Assembly: GCF_023016065.1 (NCBI RefSeq)
Contig: NZ_JALKAQ010000002.1
Span: forward strand, 124,001-188,000
Length of the DNA: 64,000 nucleotides
Source: Marinobacter sp. S0848L
Lineage (GTDB): Bacteria > Pseudomonadota > Gammaproteobacteria > Pseudomonadales > Oleiphilaceae
Reading direction: 5' to 3'
Of the stretch, positions 28,447 to 37,879 are shown piece after piece (the first letter of the stretch is position 1; each line of letters starts with the position of its first letter). Both the position numbers and the translations under genes were made by a program. The notes beneath the pieces were generated by a model. The model was not told where the DNA came from. It did not search any database and was given only the letters and a program-made list of their open reading frames with translations.

Positions 28447-29796
28447 TTACCGTGGCTCAATCTCTGTAACGCTCGCCGAAATATGCCCTTGGCCGAATTG
28501 GGTGCGAATGGTGTCGCCTGTTGAGAGTTGGTTTGCGTTTCGGACGATGTCGCCGGATTCGTTTTTGACAATGGCGTAACCTCGGCCGAGCGTGGCGAGG
28601 GGGCTGACAACATTCAGAGTTTGCGCCTGCAGCTGGAGCTTGTCTTGTTGCAGTCTTAGGTTGTGCTGTATCGCCGCATGCATGCGTTCACTCAGTCTGA
28701 CCACTTGCTCTTGTGTACTGAAGAGGAGTTTCTGGGGAGATTGGGTTTCGAGTCGCTGGGCCAGGTGGCTGGTTGCAAGCGACTGGTGTTCCATTTTTTG
28801 CCGCATGGCCTTGTTCAGGCGCATGTCGAGCTCGTCCATGCGCTGTGCTTTGTCCTGCAGTTCCCGGCGAGGGTTCCGAAGGCGAGCGCTAAGGTGTCCC
28901 AGTTGGTTTTCCAGTCGTTTAAACAGGCGTTGGGCCGAGTGACCCAGGCGCACCTGTTGTTCATTCAGGCGGCGAAGCCAGTCTTGTTGGTCCGGAGAGA
29001 TTTTCTCGGCGGCGGCTGACGGGGTCGGAGCCCGCAAATCGGCCACGAAGTCGGCAATGGTGACATCAACTTCGTGACCAACAGCGCTGACCGTGGGGAT
29101 AGGGCAGTTGGCAATTGCCCTGGCTACCGCTTCCTCATTGAAGCACCACAAATCTTCGAGAGAACCGCCGCCCCGACCGATGATCAGAACATCTGCGACA
29201 TTGTGCCTTTGCGCGCGCTCGATGGCGTTGACGATTTCAGCGGTAGCTGCCTGGCCCTGAACGGCAGTTGGATAAAGTGTCACGGGAATGGCAGGACAGC
29301 GTCGCGCAAGTACGGTCAGGATGTCGTGAATTGCCGCGCCCGTGGGCGAGGTGACCACGCCAATGTGTCTAGGGGTCGGAGGCAGTGGTTTTTTATTGGT
29401 TGGCTCAAACAAGCCTTCTGCTTGAAGCTTTACTTTAAGTGCTTCGAACGCTTGCTGCAGCGCGCCCAGGCCAGCCGGTTCCATGTGCTCGGCAATGATC
29501 TGAAAATCGCCGCGATTTTCGTACAGAGTGACCTTGCCGCGAATGCGAATTTGGTCGCCTTCGCGGGGCAGGGTGCGAATGCGTTGGTTGGCGCCTCGAA
29601 ACATAGCGCAGCGAATCTGGCATTTTTGGTCTTTTAGCGAGAAATACCAGTGCCCGGAAGATGGTCGCGACAGCCCCGAAATTTCGCCTTCGACCCATAC
29701 CTGCATAAAGCTGGTTTCCAACAGGCGGCGAGCCTGACGGTTCAGTTCACTGACGCTAAGAGCGTGGGGTCGGGTGTCCGGGTAGGCGGGGGTCAA
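28447..29796 (-). CDS. xseA: Exodeoxyribonuclease VII large subunit
   Basis: Catalytic subunit of ExoVII, a single-strand-specific nuclease in mismatch repair and DNA damage tolerance. It has 449 residues, with an N-terminal OB-fold (LSVSELNRQARRLLE, VWVEGEISGLSRPSSGHWYF in part), the nuclease core with IGVVTSPTGAAIHD and GRGGGSLEDLWCFNEE, and long C-terminal coiled coil. A TTG start at 29796 is preceded by GGAG at suitable spacing. It is divergent from guaB, as in E. coli. The small subunit gene xseB is not in the window. Confidence 0.95.
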   Translation of the reverse strand: MTPAYPDTRPHALSVSELNRQARRLLETSFMQVWVEGEISGLSRPSSGHWYFSLKDQKCQIRCAMFRGANQRIRTLPREGDQIRIRGKVTLYENRGDFQIIAEHMEPAGLGALQQAFEALKVKLQAEGLFEPTNKKPLPPTPRHIGVVTSPTGAAIHDILTVLARRCPAIPVTLYPTAVQGQAATAEIVNAIERAQRHNVADVLIIGRGGGSLEDLWCFNEEAVARAIANCPIPTVSAVGHEVDVTIADFVADLRAPTPSAAAEKISPDQQDWLRRLNEQQVRLGHSAQRLFKRLENQLGHLSARLRNPRRELQDKAQRMDELDMRLNKAMRQKMEHQSLATSHLAQRLETQSPQKLLFSTQEQVVRLSERMHAAIQHNLRLQQDKLQLQAQTLNVVSPLATLGRGYAIVKNESGDIVRNANQLSTGDTIRTQFGQGHISASVTEIEPR

Positions 29797-29895
29797 AGTC
29801 GGGCTCCGTGGATTTTATACGCAATAGCCGAGAAGGTGACGGGTAAAAATAACGGAAATTCAGAAAGATGCAACCTGATGGTAAGAACCCCGTGG

Positions 29896-29924
29896 TTTAC
29901 TGTGTTCTGTCACCACTTTATAAT
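29896..29924 (+). promoter_or_regulatory. Promoter of guaB
   Basis: -35 TTTACT (29896-29901), a 17-bp spacer and a perfect -10 TATAAT (29919-29924). It is 87 bp upstream of guaB, in the divergent region with xseA. Confidence 0.75.
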
Positions 29925-29935
29925 AGATCGATTAA

Positions 29936-31474
<1,539 letters not shown>

Positions 31475-31488
31475 TTATTGCTTGATTT

Positions 31489-31515
31489 AACACAGCCCGG
31501 TTTCCGGGCTGTGTT
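31489..31515 (+). terminator. Hairpin between guaB and guaA
   Basis: Perfect 12-bp stem AACACAGCCCGG / CCGGGCTGTGTT with a TTT loop, followed by GTTTCTC. It could be a terminator or partial attenuator separating guaB from guaA, whose start is 24 bp further on. Confidence 0.7.
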
Positions 31516-31539
31516 GTTTCTCTTCAGCCCGAGGACTCC

Positions 31540-33117
31540 ATGGCTCAGAACATTCACGACCACCGTATCCTGATTCTTGATTTCGGTTCCCAGTACACCC
31601 AATTGATTGCTCGCCGCGTGCGGGAGATTGGTGTGTACTGCGAGGTGAAAGCCTTTGATATCACCGAAGATGAACTAAACGACTTCAACCCCAAAGGCAT
31701 CATTCTGGCTGGCGGGCCTGAATCGGTTACCGAATTGGGAGGGCCGCGTGCGCCAGAGAGCCTGTTCGAAAAAGGTATTCCGGTGCTTGGTATCTGCTAT
31801 GGCATGCAGACCATGGCTGAGCAGCTGGGAGGCCGTGTTGCCAGCTCGGAGAAACGCGAGTTCGGCTATGCGCAAGTTAAAGTACGTGCGAAAGGGCCAT
31901 TACTAAACGACATCACCGATCACCTGACGCCCGCCGGCGATTCCTTGCTGGACGTATGGATGAGTCACGGCGATAAAGTGGTGGCCATGCCAGAAGGCTT
32001 CGAGCTGCTGGCTTCTACCGAGAGTGCTCCGATTGCAGCGATGCAAGACCTGTCGCGGAATCTGTTTGGTGTGCAGTTCCATCCTGAAGTCACTCATACG
32101 CTACAGGGCAAGCGGATTCTTGAGCACTTTGTTCTGAATATCTGTACCTGCGAAGCACTATGGACACCAGCAAAGATCGTGGACGACGCTGTGCGCCAGA
32201 TTCGCGAGCAGGTAGGTACTGATAAAGTATTGCTAGGCCTGTCAGGCGGTGTTGATTCCTCGGTAACCGCAGCGCTTTTGCATAAAGCGATCGGTGATCA
32301 GCTGACCTGCGTATTTGTCGATAACGGGTTGCTGCGTCTGAACGAAGGCGATCAGGTTATGGATATGTTCGGCAGCAGCATGGGGGTTAAAGTCGTCCGT
32401 GCGGATGCAGAAGATCTATTCCTGTCGAAGTTGAAAGGGGTCAGTGATCCGGAACAGAAGCGGAAAGTCATCGGCAACACCTTTATTGATGTGTTCGATG
32501 AAGAGGCTGCCAAGATTAAAGATGTGAACTGGCTGGCTCAGGGCACAATTTACCCCGACGTGATTGAATCTGCGGCATCAAAGACGGGTAAGGCGCATGT
32601 GATCAAGTCCCACCACAACGTGGGCGGTTTGCCAGAAACCATGAAGATGAAACTGGTAGAGCCATTGCGTGAGCTTTTCAAAGACGAAGTACGCAGAATC
32701 GGTCTCGAACTAGGCCTTCCCTACGATATGGTGTACCGCCATCCGTTCCCGGGGCCAGGTTTGGGTGTGCGGATTCTGGGCGAAGTTAAGAAAGAATACG
32801 CCGACATTCTGCGTCACGCCGATGCCATCTTCCTTGAAGAGTTGCACCGTGCCGACCTTTACCACAAAACCAGTCAGGCGTTTGCTGTCTTCCTGCCGGT
32901 TAAATCTGTGGGGGTTGTAGGTGATGCTCGCCGCTACGAATGGGTTGTGGCACTGCGCGCGGTTGAAACCATCGATTTCATGACTGCTCGTTGGGCGCAC
33001 TTGCCGTACGAGCTGTTGGAAACGGTTTCTAACCGGATCATCAACGAGATCACCGGCATTTCCCGTGTGACCTACGATGTATCGTCCAAGCCGCCTGCGA
33101 CGATAGAGTGGGAGTGA
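31540..33117 (+). CDS. guaA: GMP synthase (glutamine-hydrolysing)
   Basis: Aminates XMP to GMP using glutamine and ATP. A 525-residue two-domain enzyme. The class I glutamine amidotransferase domain has the catalytic Cys in GICYGMQ near residue 87 and the His-Glu pair in FHPEVTH. The ATP-pyrophosphatase P-loop is LSGGVDSSV near residue 235. The C-terminal dimerisation domain ends in PPATIEWE. The 3' end of guaA is a recognised integration site for genomic islands, and the accessory region begins right after it. Confidence 0.98.
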   Translation: MAQNIHDHRILILDFGSQYTQLIARRVREIGVYCEVKAFDITEDELNDFNPKGIILAGGPESVTELGGPRAPESLFEKGIPVLGICYGMQTMAEQLGGRVASSEKREFGYAQVKVRAKGPLLNDITDHLTPAGDSLLDVWMSHGDKVVAMPEGFELLASTESAPIAAMQDLSRNLFGVQFHPEVTHTLQGKRILEHFVLNICTCEALWTPAKIVDDAVRQIREQVGTDKVLLGLSGGVDSSVTAALLHKAIGDQLTCVFVDNGLLRLNEGDQVMDMFGSSMGVKVVRADAEDLFLSKLKGVSDPEQKRKVIGNTFIDVFDEEAAKIKDVNWLAQGTIYPDVIESAASKTGKAHVIKSHHNVGGLPETMKMKLVEPLRELFKDEVRRIGLELGLPYDMVYRHPFPGPGLGVRILGEVKKEYADILRHADAIFLEELHRADLYHKTSQAFAVFLPVKSVGVVGDARRYEWVVALRAVETIDFMTARWAHLPYELLETVSNRIINEITGISRVTYDVSSKPPATIEWE

Positions 33118-33172
33118 CAGGTACCGACAAGTAACACTTGGCAATATCTAGCAATAACAAAATAAATCTCAG

Positions 33173-33200
33173 AGCCCAGCGTTTTCGCTGGGCTTTCTGT
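33173..33200 (+). terminator. Terminator after guaA
   Basis: 9-bp stem AGCCCAGCG / CGCTGGGCT with a TTTT loop, followed by TTCTGTTTGT, 56 bp downstream of the guaA stop. Confidence 0.85.
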
Positions 33201-33678
33201 TTGTGTGGGAGAGCAAGTCCGGTCATTGAGCTTGCTTAGGATGACCTTTGTGAGTGCTGGTAGGCAATTTTTGCTTTAGTTGTAGTGGTCAATTTGTTGC
33301 TGAGAGCCGTCTGTTGGGCCTATCCTGGTAAGCTGTTGTATTTGGCTGATTACCAGAGGAAGATGATAGATGTGCAGTCGGAGCATGCTCTCCCTGCGAT
33401 CTCTTAGAGGTGGCGCTCCAGCCTATTCATCCATTATGGCAGGCCGAACTGGCGGAAGAGTGGCTGTCGCTGGGTGTTTCCAAAATCCCTGAGTTAGATT
33501 GATGTAGAGCACACCGAGTCGTTTTCTCCACATATTTAACACGTCGTAGGCGTTCAGCGAGAGCATGGCGTCAATGTAAAATGAGTCAGACATTTTATAG
33601 ACACTGTATCGCCATCCCTGGGAATAACTGCTGGTTAGCCATAATGTGGCTTTATTAGATAAAGCTCTTTGCTTTAAT
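33201..33678. other. Gene-free stretch at the left edge of the accessory region
   Basis: About 480 bp between the guaA terminator and the TetR gene without a convincing gene. A 55-codon open frame on the minus strand (33593 to 33426, beginning MSDSFYIDAMLSLNAYDV) has no ribosome site and no recognised family. I see no direct repeat of the guaA end and no integrase or transposase. Base composition becomes more AT-rich toward the right. Confidence 0.6.
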
Positions 33679-34254
33679 TTATCTTGCTCCTAGAAAAGAA
33701 ATAATTAAACTTGTAAGAGTGTCGTTTGCTTCCTGGTAGCTTATCTCACCATGATTCATAGCTTTTCCAATTTCTTCAAGAGCTCCGAATATCGCGATTA
33801 GCTTTATTCTGAGTTCATCGTTTGGAATGGATACAAAAGGACGAAATAACTTGTGATATGACTTAACAAAATAATCTCTTATCTGAACTCGTATATTGTT
33901 ATATTCAGGGTACGCCAATAAAGCTGAAATTACAGCCTCGTATAAACTCCCACAGATCTTCACACAATCCATATAGGAAGAAGCAGCGATACTGGCTGCA
34001 TCTTTGAGGCTGGAGGTTTTTACCTGAATAGACACAGTCATTGCAGAGACTAATTTTTCATCGCAACGTTTATACAATTCCGAAAGCAAACCTTCGCGAT
34101 TAGAAAAGTGTTCATATGTTAATGGTTTGGTTACGCCTGCCTTTTCGGCAAGCGTAATAAGTGTTAATGCATCTGCTCCTTCATTTCTAACGATCTCTTC
34201 GGCAATAGACAAGAGCTGCTCTCGACGAGCATCCTTTGACATGCGCTTTCCCAT
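33679..34254 (-). CDS. TetR family regulator of the efflux/redox cassette
   Basis: A 191-residue TetR-type repressor. The HTH is in ALTLITLAEKAGVTKPLTYEHF at about residues 30-51 (key part: AEKAGVTKPLTYEHF). The ATG at 34254 overlaps the stop of the DsbB-like gene by 1 bp; an ATG at 34242 with GGGAAAG upstream is an alternative. The gene is much more AT-rich than its surroundings, which suggests recent acquisition. It is downstream of the DsbB-like gene and near the PACE pump gene. The tandem palindromes at 35461-35487 are its most likely operators; that is inference. Confidence 0.88.
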   Translation of the reverse strand: MGKRMSKDARREQLLSIAEEIVRNEGADALTLITLAEKAGVTKPLTYEHFSNREGLLSELYKRCDEKLVSAMTVSIQVKTSSLKDAASIAASSYMDCVKICGSLYEAVISALLAYPEYNNIRVQIRDYFVKSYHKLFRPFVSIPNDELRIKLIAIFGALEEIGKAMNHGEISYQEANDTLTSLIISFLGAR

Positions 34255-34682
34255 TAAATCGGCCTCTTATTACAATTTGTTGTAAGTAGTAAAGTCGTGA
34301 AAACCTGCGCGACTATAATAAACATGGCTCCTCCTGATAACAACATTTCATCGAAGAACCAAGGGCCACCATTTCCAAACTTATAGACCCCTTCATAGAT
34401 GTCGTCCCAGCCCATGAAGTGTTGCATAGCTGCAACTACGAAACCGTAGCCACCTAAAACAGTAACTATATATTTAGTAAGTAGTGGATGTAATCGTGAG
34501 GTCATTAATAGTATAAGCCCCAAAATACCAATGATGGTTCTCTGGGTTCGGCAATAAGGGCAGGGGTAAGTCAGACCAGTCAGGTCAATGGCCCATGTGA
34601 TTAGGAATATGGCGATGGAAACAATGCCAAAAAACCGAATAAGACGACTGTATGATGGTTGGTAATTACGCTGGCTGTTCAT
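34254..34682 (-). CDS. DsbB-like four-helix membrane protein with one CxxC
   Basis: A 142-residue inner-membrane protein starting at ATG 34682 after AGGAGA. Four hydrophobic segments are visible. The first periplasmic loop carries YPCPYCRTQRTIIGILGL (C41-P-Y-C44 then QR), which matches the DsbB quinone-linked motif. The second periplasmic loop (FMGWDDIYEGVYKFGNGG) contains no cysteine, so the Cys104/Cys130-type pair of true DsbB is missing; the only other Cys is near the C-terminus (TTNCNKRPI). It overlaps the TetR gene by 1 bp, so the two are co-transcribed. Redox or quinone-coupled function is inferred. Confidence 0.75.
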   Translation of the reverse strand: MNSQRNYQPSYSRLIRFFGIVSIAIFLITWAIDLTGLTYPCPYCRTQRTIIGILGLILLMTSRLHPLLTKYIVTVLGGYGFVVAAMQHFMGWDDIYEGVYKFGNGGPWFFDEMLLSGGAMFIIVAQVFTTLLLTTNCNKRPI

Positions 34683-34764
34683 GTTTTCTCCTGTTGTAGT
34701 ATGTTGGTTTTTATGTTTTAAGATTAAATGTTTGTAGTGCGGCCAGTTCACTTGGGGCAAAAGC

Positions 34765-34791
34765 GTTATACATTCACCATTACTTAAGTAA
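34765..34791 (-). promoter_or_regulatory. Promoter region and palindrome upstream of the DsbB-like/TetR operon
   Basis: A 12-bp perfect palindrome TTACTTAAGTAA (34780-34791) lies just upstream of a minus-strand -10 like TATAAC (34765-34770). Immediately before the palindrome is ACCATTA, also found in the operators upstream of the PACE gene. The -35 is poor. Repression by the cassette's own TetR protein is plausible. Confidence 0.4.
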
Positions 34792-34840
34792 CTGACCGCT
34801 TATTGATTCCATATAATGTTAAATTTTTTTGGTGTGGCTC

Positions 34841-35260
34841 TTATTGAGCTGATAGAGGCAGTCCAAATATTCGGTCGAACGTCCAATTATAAAAGAAAGT
34901 GAAAAACATAAAAAACAAAGTTAACCCAATATCAAGCATGAATGCGTCCCATAGTGATAGATCAAGCCACCATGAAAATAAAGGTAGAGTAATAGCTACA
35001 AAACCAACTTCAAATCCTACAGCGTGGATCACTCGTCGTATTACATCTCGCCCACGTTTAGCCAGCTTGGATTCCCACCATTCAAAAACTGTGTTATATG
35101 CAGTGTTCCAAATGATAGCCAGAACTACCGTCACAACACCTAGCATACTGGAATGTGAGGCATCTTTATCTGAGAATAAATAGAATGCGGTGCTAATAAT
35201 AGCAAGAGTTATTGCTTCATAAAATAATACGTAGGTAACTTTGCGTTTAATTCCTTGCAT
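34841..35260 (-). CDS. PACE family multidrug efflux protein (AceI-like)
   Basis: Proton-coupled exporter family that moves chlorhexidine, acriflavine, diamines and similar cations. A 139-residue protein with the ATG at 35260 after GAGGT. Two tandem BTP domains of two helices each are visible. The essential membrane Glu of AceI falls at E15 here (VTYVLFYEAITL); the repeated W-N-x-x-Y/F motifs are IWNTAYNTVFEWWE and FYNWTFDRIFGLP. It is encoded on the same strand as the DsbB-like/TetR pair but 158 bp away. Substrate is not predictable. Confidence 0.9.
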   Translation of the reverse strand: MQGIKRKVTYVLFYEAITLAIISTAFYLFSDKDASHSSMLGVVTVVLAIIWNTAYNTVFEWWESKLAKRGRDVIRRVIHAVGFEVGFVAITLPLFSWWLDLSLWDAFMLDIGLTLFFMFFTFFYNWTFDRIFGLPLSAQ

Positions 35261-35460
35261 TTCCGACCTCTTCGATAATAAACATTGAATTCCCCTGTGC
35301 TAGGGGTATAAAGCCACGTATTACGAATAGTAGGTGGACAGTGAGTACAGACTCCTGCACGCATACAGAAAAGGTCGCAATTCATATTGTTATCCATTCA
35401 TATTACCCCAGCTGATTGAGCCGCCTCTGAAACTATCGGGCTCTGTCACACTTGGTTATG

Positions 35461-35487
35461 TTACCATTAGTAAGTTACCATTGGTAA
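35461..35487. promoter_or_regulatory. Tandem 13-bp palindromic operators upstream of the PACE gene
   Basis: TTACCATTAGTAA (35461-35473) and TTACCATTGGTAA (35475-35487) are tandem, 14 bp centre to centre. The second is a perfect palindrome about a central T; the first has one mismatch. They lie just downstream of a minus-strand TTGACA (35494-35499), so a bound repressor would block polymerase. The distance to the PACE start is about 200 bp. Confidence 0.7.
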
Positions 35488-35493
35488 TTTTAT

Positions 35494-35499
35494 TGTCAA
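35494..35499 (-). promoter_or_regulatory. Consensus -35 element of the PACE gene promoter
   Basis: A perfect TTGACA on the minus strand. The matching -10 is weak (TAACTT at 16 bp or AACTTA at 17 bp) and falls inside the palindromes, so the promoter call rests mainly on the -35 and on its position. Confidence 0.5.
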
Positions 35500-35541
35500 G
35501 TGCATATCCAGTATGAGGATCCTTTTGCCTAGTTTTTAGTC

Positions 35542-36009
35542 TTGTCTACGGTGAGCTGTGTCTGCCGCTTTGGAAGGGCTTACGATGCCGCTTTATTAGT
35601 AGAGTTAGGGCAGGGCGATACCATCATGGTTGCGTCGCTGGCCGGGCTGACTCTGTTAAAACTGATTGCCTGGCAGGAGCGGGGAAACGAGAGCAGCAAA
35701 GACGTGGCTGACTTCTTAACCATTCTGCTTGAGTATCAGCATGTTCAGGAGGATCGTCTGTGGGAGCCTTATGTCCCGGCAGAGCGCCTGGAGTATGATA
35801 CCGAGAGGCAAGGGGCTTTCCTGCTCGGGTATGACTTGAAGATGATCTTGTCTGAGCCAGCCACCAGCCTGGAGACCGTCAGCAGGATAACCGCATTGGC
35901 AGCTGGTATTGATGGACTGGTTGGGGCTCAGTTCAGGAGTCAGAACCTCTGCAGTTACGAGAGGGTAGAGCAGCTGCAGCATGACTTTTGGTCGGGACTG
36001 GAGTTGTAA
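35542..36009 (+). pseudogene. N-terminally truncated nucleotidyltransferase (AbiEii-like)
   Basis: A 155-codon remnant of a nucleotidyltransferase family related to AbiEii-type toxins. What remains is the middle and C-terminal part, with VASLAGLTLLKLIAWQERGNESSKDVADFLTILLEY as the recognisable family segment (key parts LAGLTLLKLIAW and KDVADFLTIL). The catalytic nucleotidyltransferase N-terminus (GSxxR-T-DID type) is absent, and the only start is a TTG in poor context. The break lies near 35560, just past the operators. No partner antitoxin gene (AbiEi-type) is visible. Confidence 0.65.
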
Positions 36010-36258
36010 GAACAGTCTCCACTCAGTAAAAAACCAATAAAATTCTGAACATGGTATTTTTCTTGGCATCAAAGATGTGTGGTTTGTTAAGTTATTGATA
36101 TTTAATGGCTTAAGTTCGCTGTTAATAATCGAGTGGGAATGATCGGTTATTAAGCGAGTGCCTGAAGGTGTACGATAATGTGTCCAGTTATTTTACGCTC
36201 TTCCGGCGCGCGCGCTTGAGCTTTTCTTTAATTGATTGATTTTATTAGCGTATTGGTT
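36010..36258. other. AT-rich gene-free stretch
   Basis: Between the nucleotidyltransferase remnant and the PEP-CTERM gene. No open frame with a ribosome site or family resemblance is seen; it ends at the sigma-54-like element. Confidence 0.5.
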
Positions 36259-36278
36259 TTAGGCACAGGATGTGCAGG
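36259..36278 (+). promoter_or_regulatory. Sigma-54-like promoter of the PEP-CTERM gene
   Basis: AGGCAC-AGGAT-GTGCA fits the -24/-12 pattern TGGCAC-N5-TTGCW, with GG at 36262-36263 and GC at 36274-36275 (exactly 10 bp between them). The predicted start near 36287 leaves a leader of about 45 nt before the ATG at 36332. RpoN-dependent control of PEP-CTERM genes through PrsK/PrsR is known in other bacteria. Confidence 0.5.
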
Positions 36279-36331
36279 CTAAAAAGTAGCGGTACTCAAA
36301 TAAAGAAATTGGGGAAACCCAGGGAGCTCCT

Positions 36332-36946
36332 ATGCGACACTTTCAATTTGCTTTAGTATTTTTTGTCTCGATGTGTTTGCCGGGTCTGGCAAGCGCTGCA
36401 CTCATATCGGCTGGCTTTCAGGTAAATCTTAACGATTCAGACCCTGGGCTGGTCGTTGATTCTGCAGATATCGCGGCGAATCCGTTTTCCTTCACGTTAA
36501 ACGAGGGCGGTAGCACAACGTTTAATTTGTTTAAAATTTGGACGGATGAGTCTGCGGTTAATAACGATGATGAGGTCGCAAAACCTATCTCCGTTGATTT
36601 TAACTTTACCTCTCCTGCGTTAGTGGCGGGCTCGGCGAACGGAAATACCGTCGGCAAAAAGTGGATCGGCGGACTGTTCCAGGGCGGGACTCTCTCATGG
36701 GGCGCACCTTTGCAATTGGTGTTTGGAGCGCTTGGAGATGGCCTGCTAGAGGTAAGTTTGTCTGATACTAAGTTCAATAAAGGGCTCTTTGGAATTAACG
36801 ACGGTGAAAAGTACGGCGGGAAGGTTAAAGCTACCATCACGCTTGTCCGCGAGGCGAGTCAGGTACCAGAGCCCGGAACACTGGGTCTGTTAGCGGCCGG
36901 CCTTCTAGGGTTTGGGCTGCGCGCACGTCGCCGTGTGGCGAGCTAA
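36332..36946 (+). CDS. PEP-CTERM sorting domain exported protein
   Basis: A 204-residue exported protein. A signal peptide (MRHFQFALVFFVSMCLPG, cleavage after LASA) is followed by a roughly 155-residue beta-rich region without a known domain. The C-terminal sorting signal is VPEPGTLGLLAAGLLGFGL followed by RARRR. Exosortase/EpsH cleaves after such signals in exopolysaccharide-producing bacteria. No exosortase or polysaccharide locus is in the window. GGGAGCT precedes the ATG. A strong terminator follows. Confidence 0.9.
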   Translation: MRHFQFALVFFVSMCLPGLASAALISAGFQVNLNDSDPGLVVDSADIAANPFSFTLNEGGSTTFNLFKIWTDESAVNNDDEVAKPISVDFNFTSPALVAGSANGNTVGKKWIGGLFQGGTLSWGAPLQLVFGALGDGLLEVSLSDTKFNKGLFGINDGEKYGGKVKATITLVREASQVPEPGTLGLLAAGLLGFGLRARRRVAS

Positions 36947-36977
36947 GCGCGATCCCGCAACGTAAAGAGAGTGCCGT

Positions 36978-37014
36978 AACGGGGCCAGATGGGAATCTGG
37001 CCCCGTTCTTATTT
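36978..37014 (+). terminator. Terminator after the PEP-CTERM gene
   Basis: Perfect 13-bp stem AACGGGGCCAGAT / ATCTGGCCCCGTT with a GGGA loop, followed by CTTATTT. Confidence 0.9.
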
Positions 37015-37101
37015 GGCAGGAAAGCAGCCCTTCGATAGAACGAACAGGTCGTTAAAGTAGATTCCCGACTTTCGTTCCGGAACGCGCGCGATGAATACGA
37101 A

Positions 37102-37747
37102 ATGCATTGCATTGATGTGGATCTGGGTGATGTAAAAAAAGCCCAGTCGCACGCTATGTCCAAGGAAGAGTTGTTGACGGGGGTGTTTGAGTCGATCCCC
37201 GATTTGTTTTTCTTGGTGACGGAAGACGGAACGATTCTTGAGTGTCACGCCGGCGATAGCCGGAAGTTATACGTTCAGTATGAAAATCTACTGGGCGAGA
37301 ATATGGCGGATTTTTTGCCTGAAGAAGTGGCCGCCAAGTTTAGGAGTTACATCGAAAAAGCGATCCGGGAGGGTAGGCGACAAAGTCCTCGTTGAAGCAG
37401 CTAGAAATCGAAGAACAGTTATGTGGTGCGCTGGAGCGTGATGAATTCGAGGTTTACTATCAGCCGAAAATCAATTTAAAAGACCGGAAAGTGGTGGGTG
37501 CTGAAGCATTTTTGTCAGTGGCATAACGGCGAATAAAGAAGATCGTGATCTTGTAACAGCCACCATAGCGATGGCCCACAGCCTAAATCTGGACGTTGTA
37601 GCTCAAGGCGTTGAAACAGGTGAGCAGCTTAAACTATTAAATGGCCTGGGGTGTGATGTGGCGCAGGGGTATTATTTCAGCAGGCCTATTCCCAAGCTTG
37701 AGATGATGAAGTTCGATTTAAAGAAACGCCTTGAAGCTGAATGCTAA
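37102..37747 (+). pseudogene. Decayed PAS-EAL (c-di-GMP phosphodiesterase) gene
   Basis: Three pieces in three frames. Piece 1 (37102-37395) is a PAS domain (GVFESIPDLFFLVTEDGTIL, FLPEEVAAKFRSYIEKA). Piece 2 (37392-37526) is the start of an EAL domain (LERDEFEVYYQPKINLKDRKVVGAEAF). Piece 3 (frame from 37511 to 37747) is the end of an EAL domain (IAMAHSLNLDVVAQGVETGEQL, GYYFSRPIP). The GGDEF domain and about 130 residues in the middle of EAL, including metal-binding residues, are missing. The deletion joint at about 37509-37516 (TTTTTGTC) lies where both sides read as family sequence. It cannot encode an active phosphodiesterase. Confidence 0.8.
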
Positions 37748-37879
37748 ACAGAAGGTGCGGTGATTGAGGTAGCTAGGCCTTCGTTGTTGGTTGAAAAGCG
37801 GAATAGTGTTATTTTCCGCGTTGCTGAATGGCCGTTGCTGCGATTTGTTAAGCCCCTACCTACCATACGAACCTCGTTT

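Noticed and set aside
33426..33593. A 55-codon minus-strand frame after guaA (MSDSFYIDAMLSLNAYD...)
   Set aside because: No ribosome site and no recognised family; kept only as a note in the gene-free stretch.
33118..33680. Att site from duplication of the guaA end
   Set aside because: I did not see a second copy of the guaA 3' sequence in the window, so an attachment-site call is not supported.
35209..35397. A 62-codon minus-strand frame with four cysteines near the PACE gene
   Set aside because: It overlaps the start of the PACE gene by 52 bp, lacks a ribosome site and looks like nothing known.
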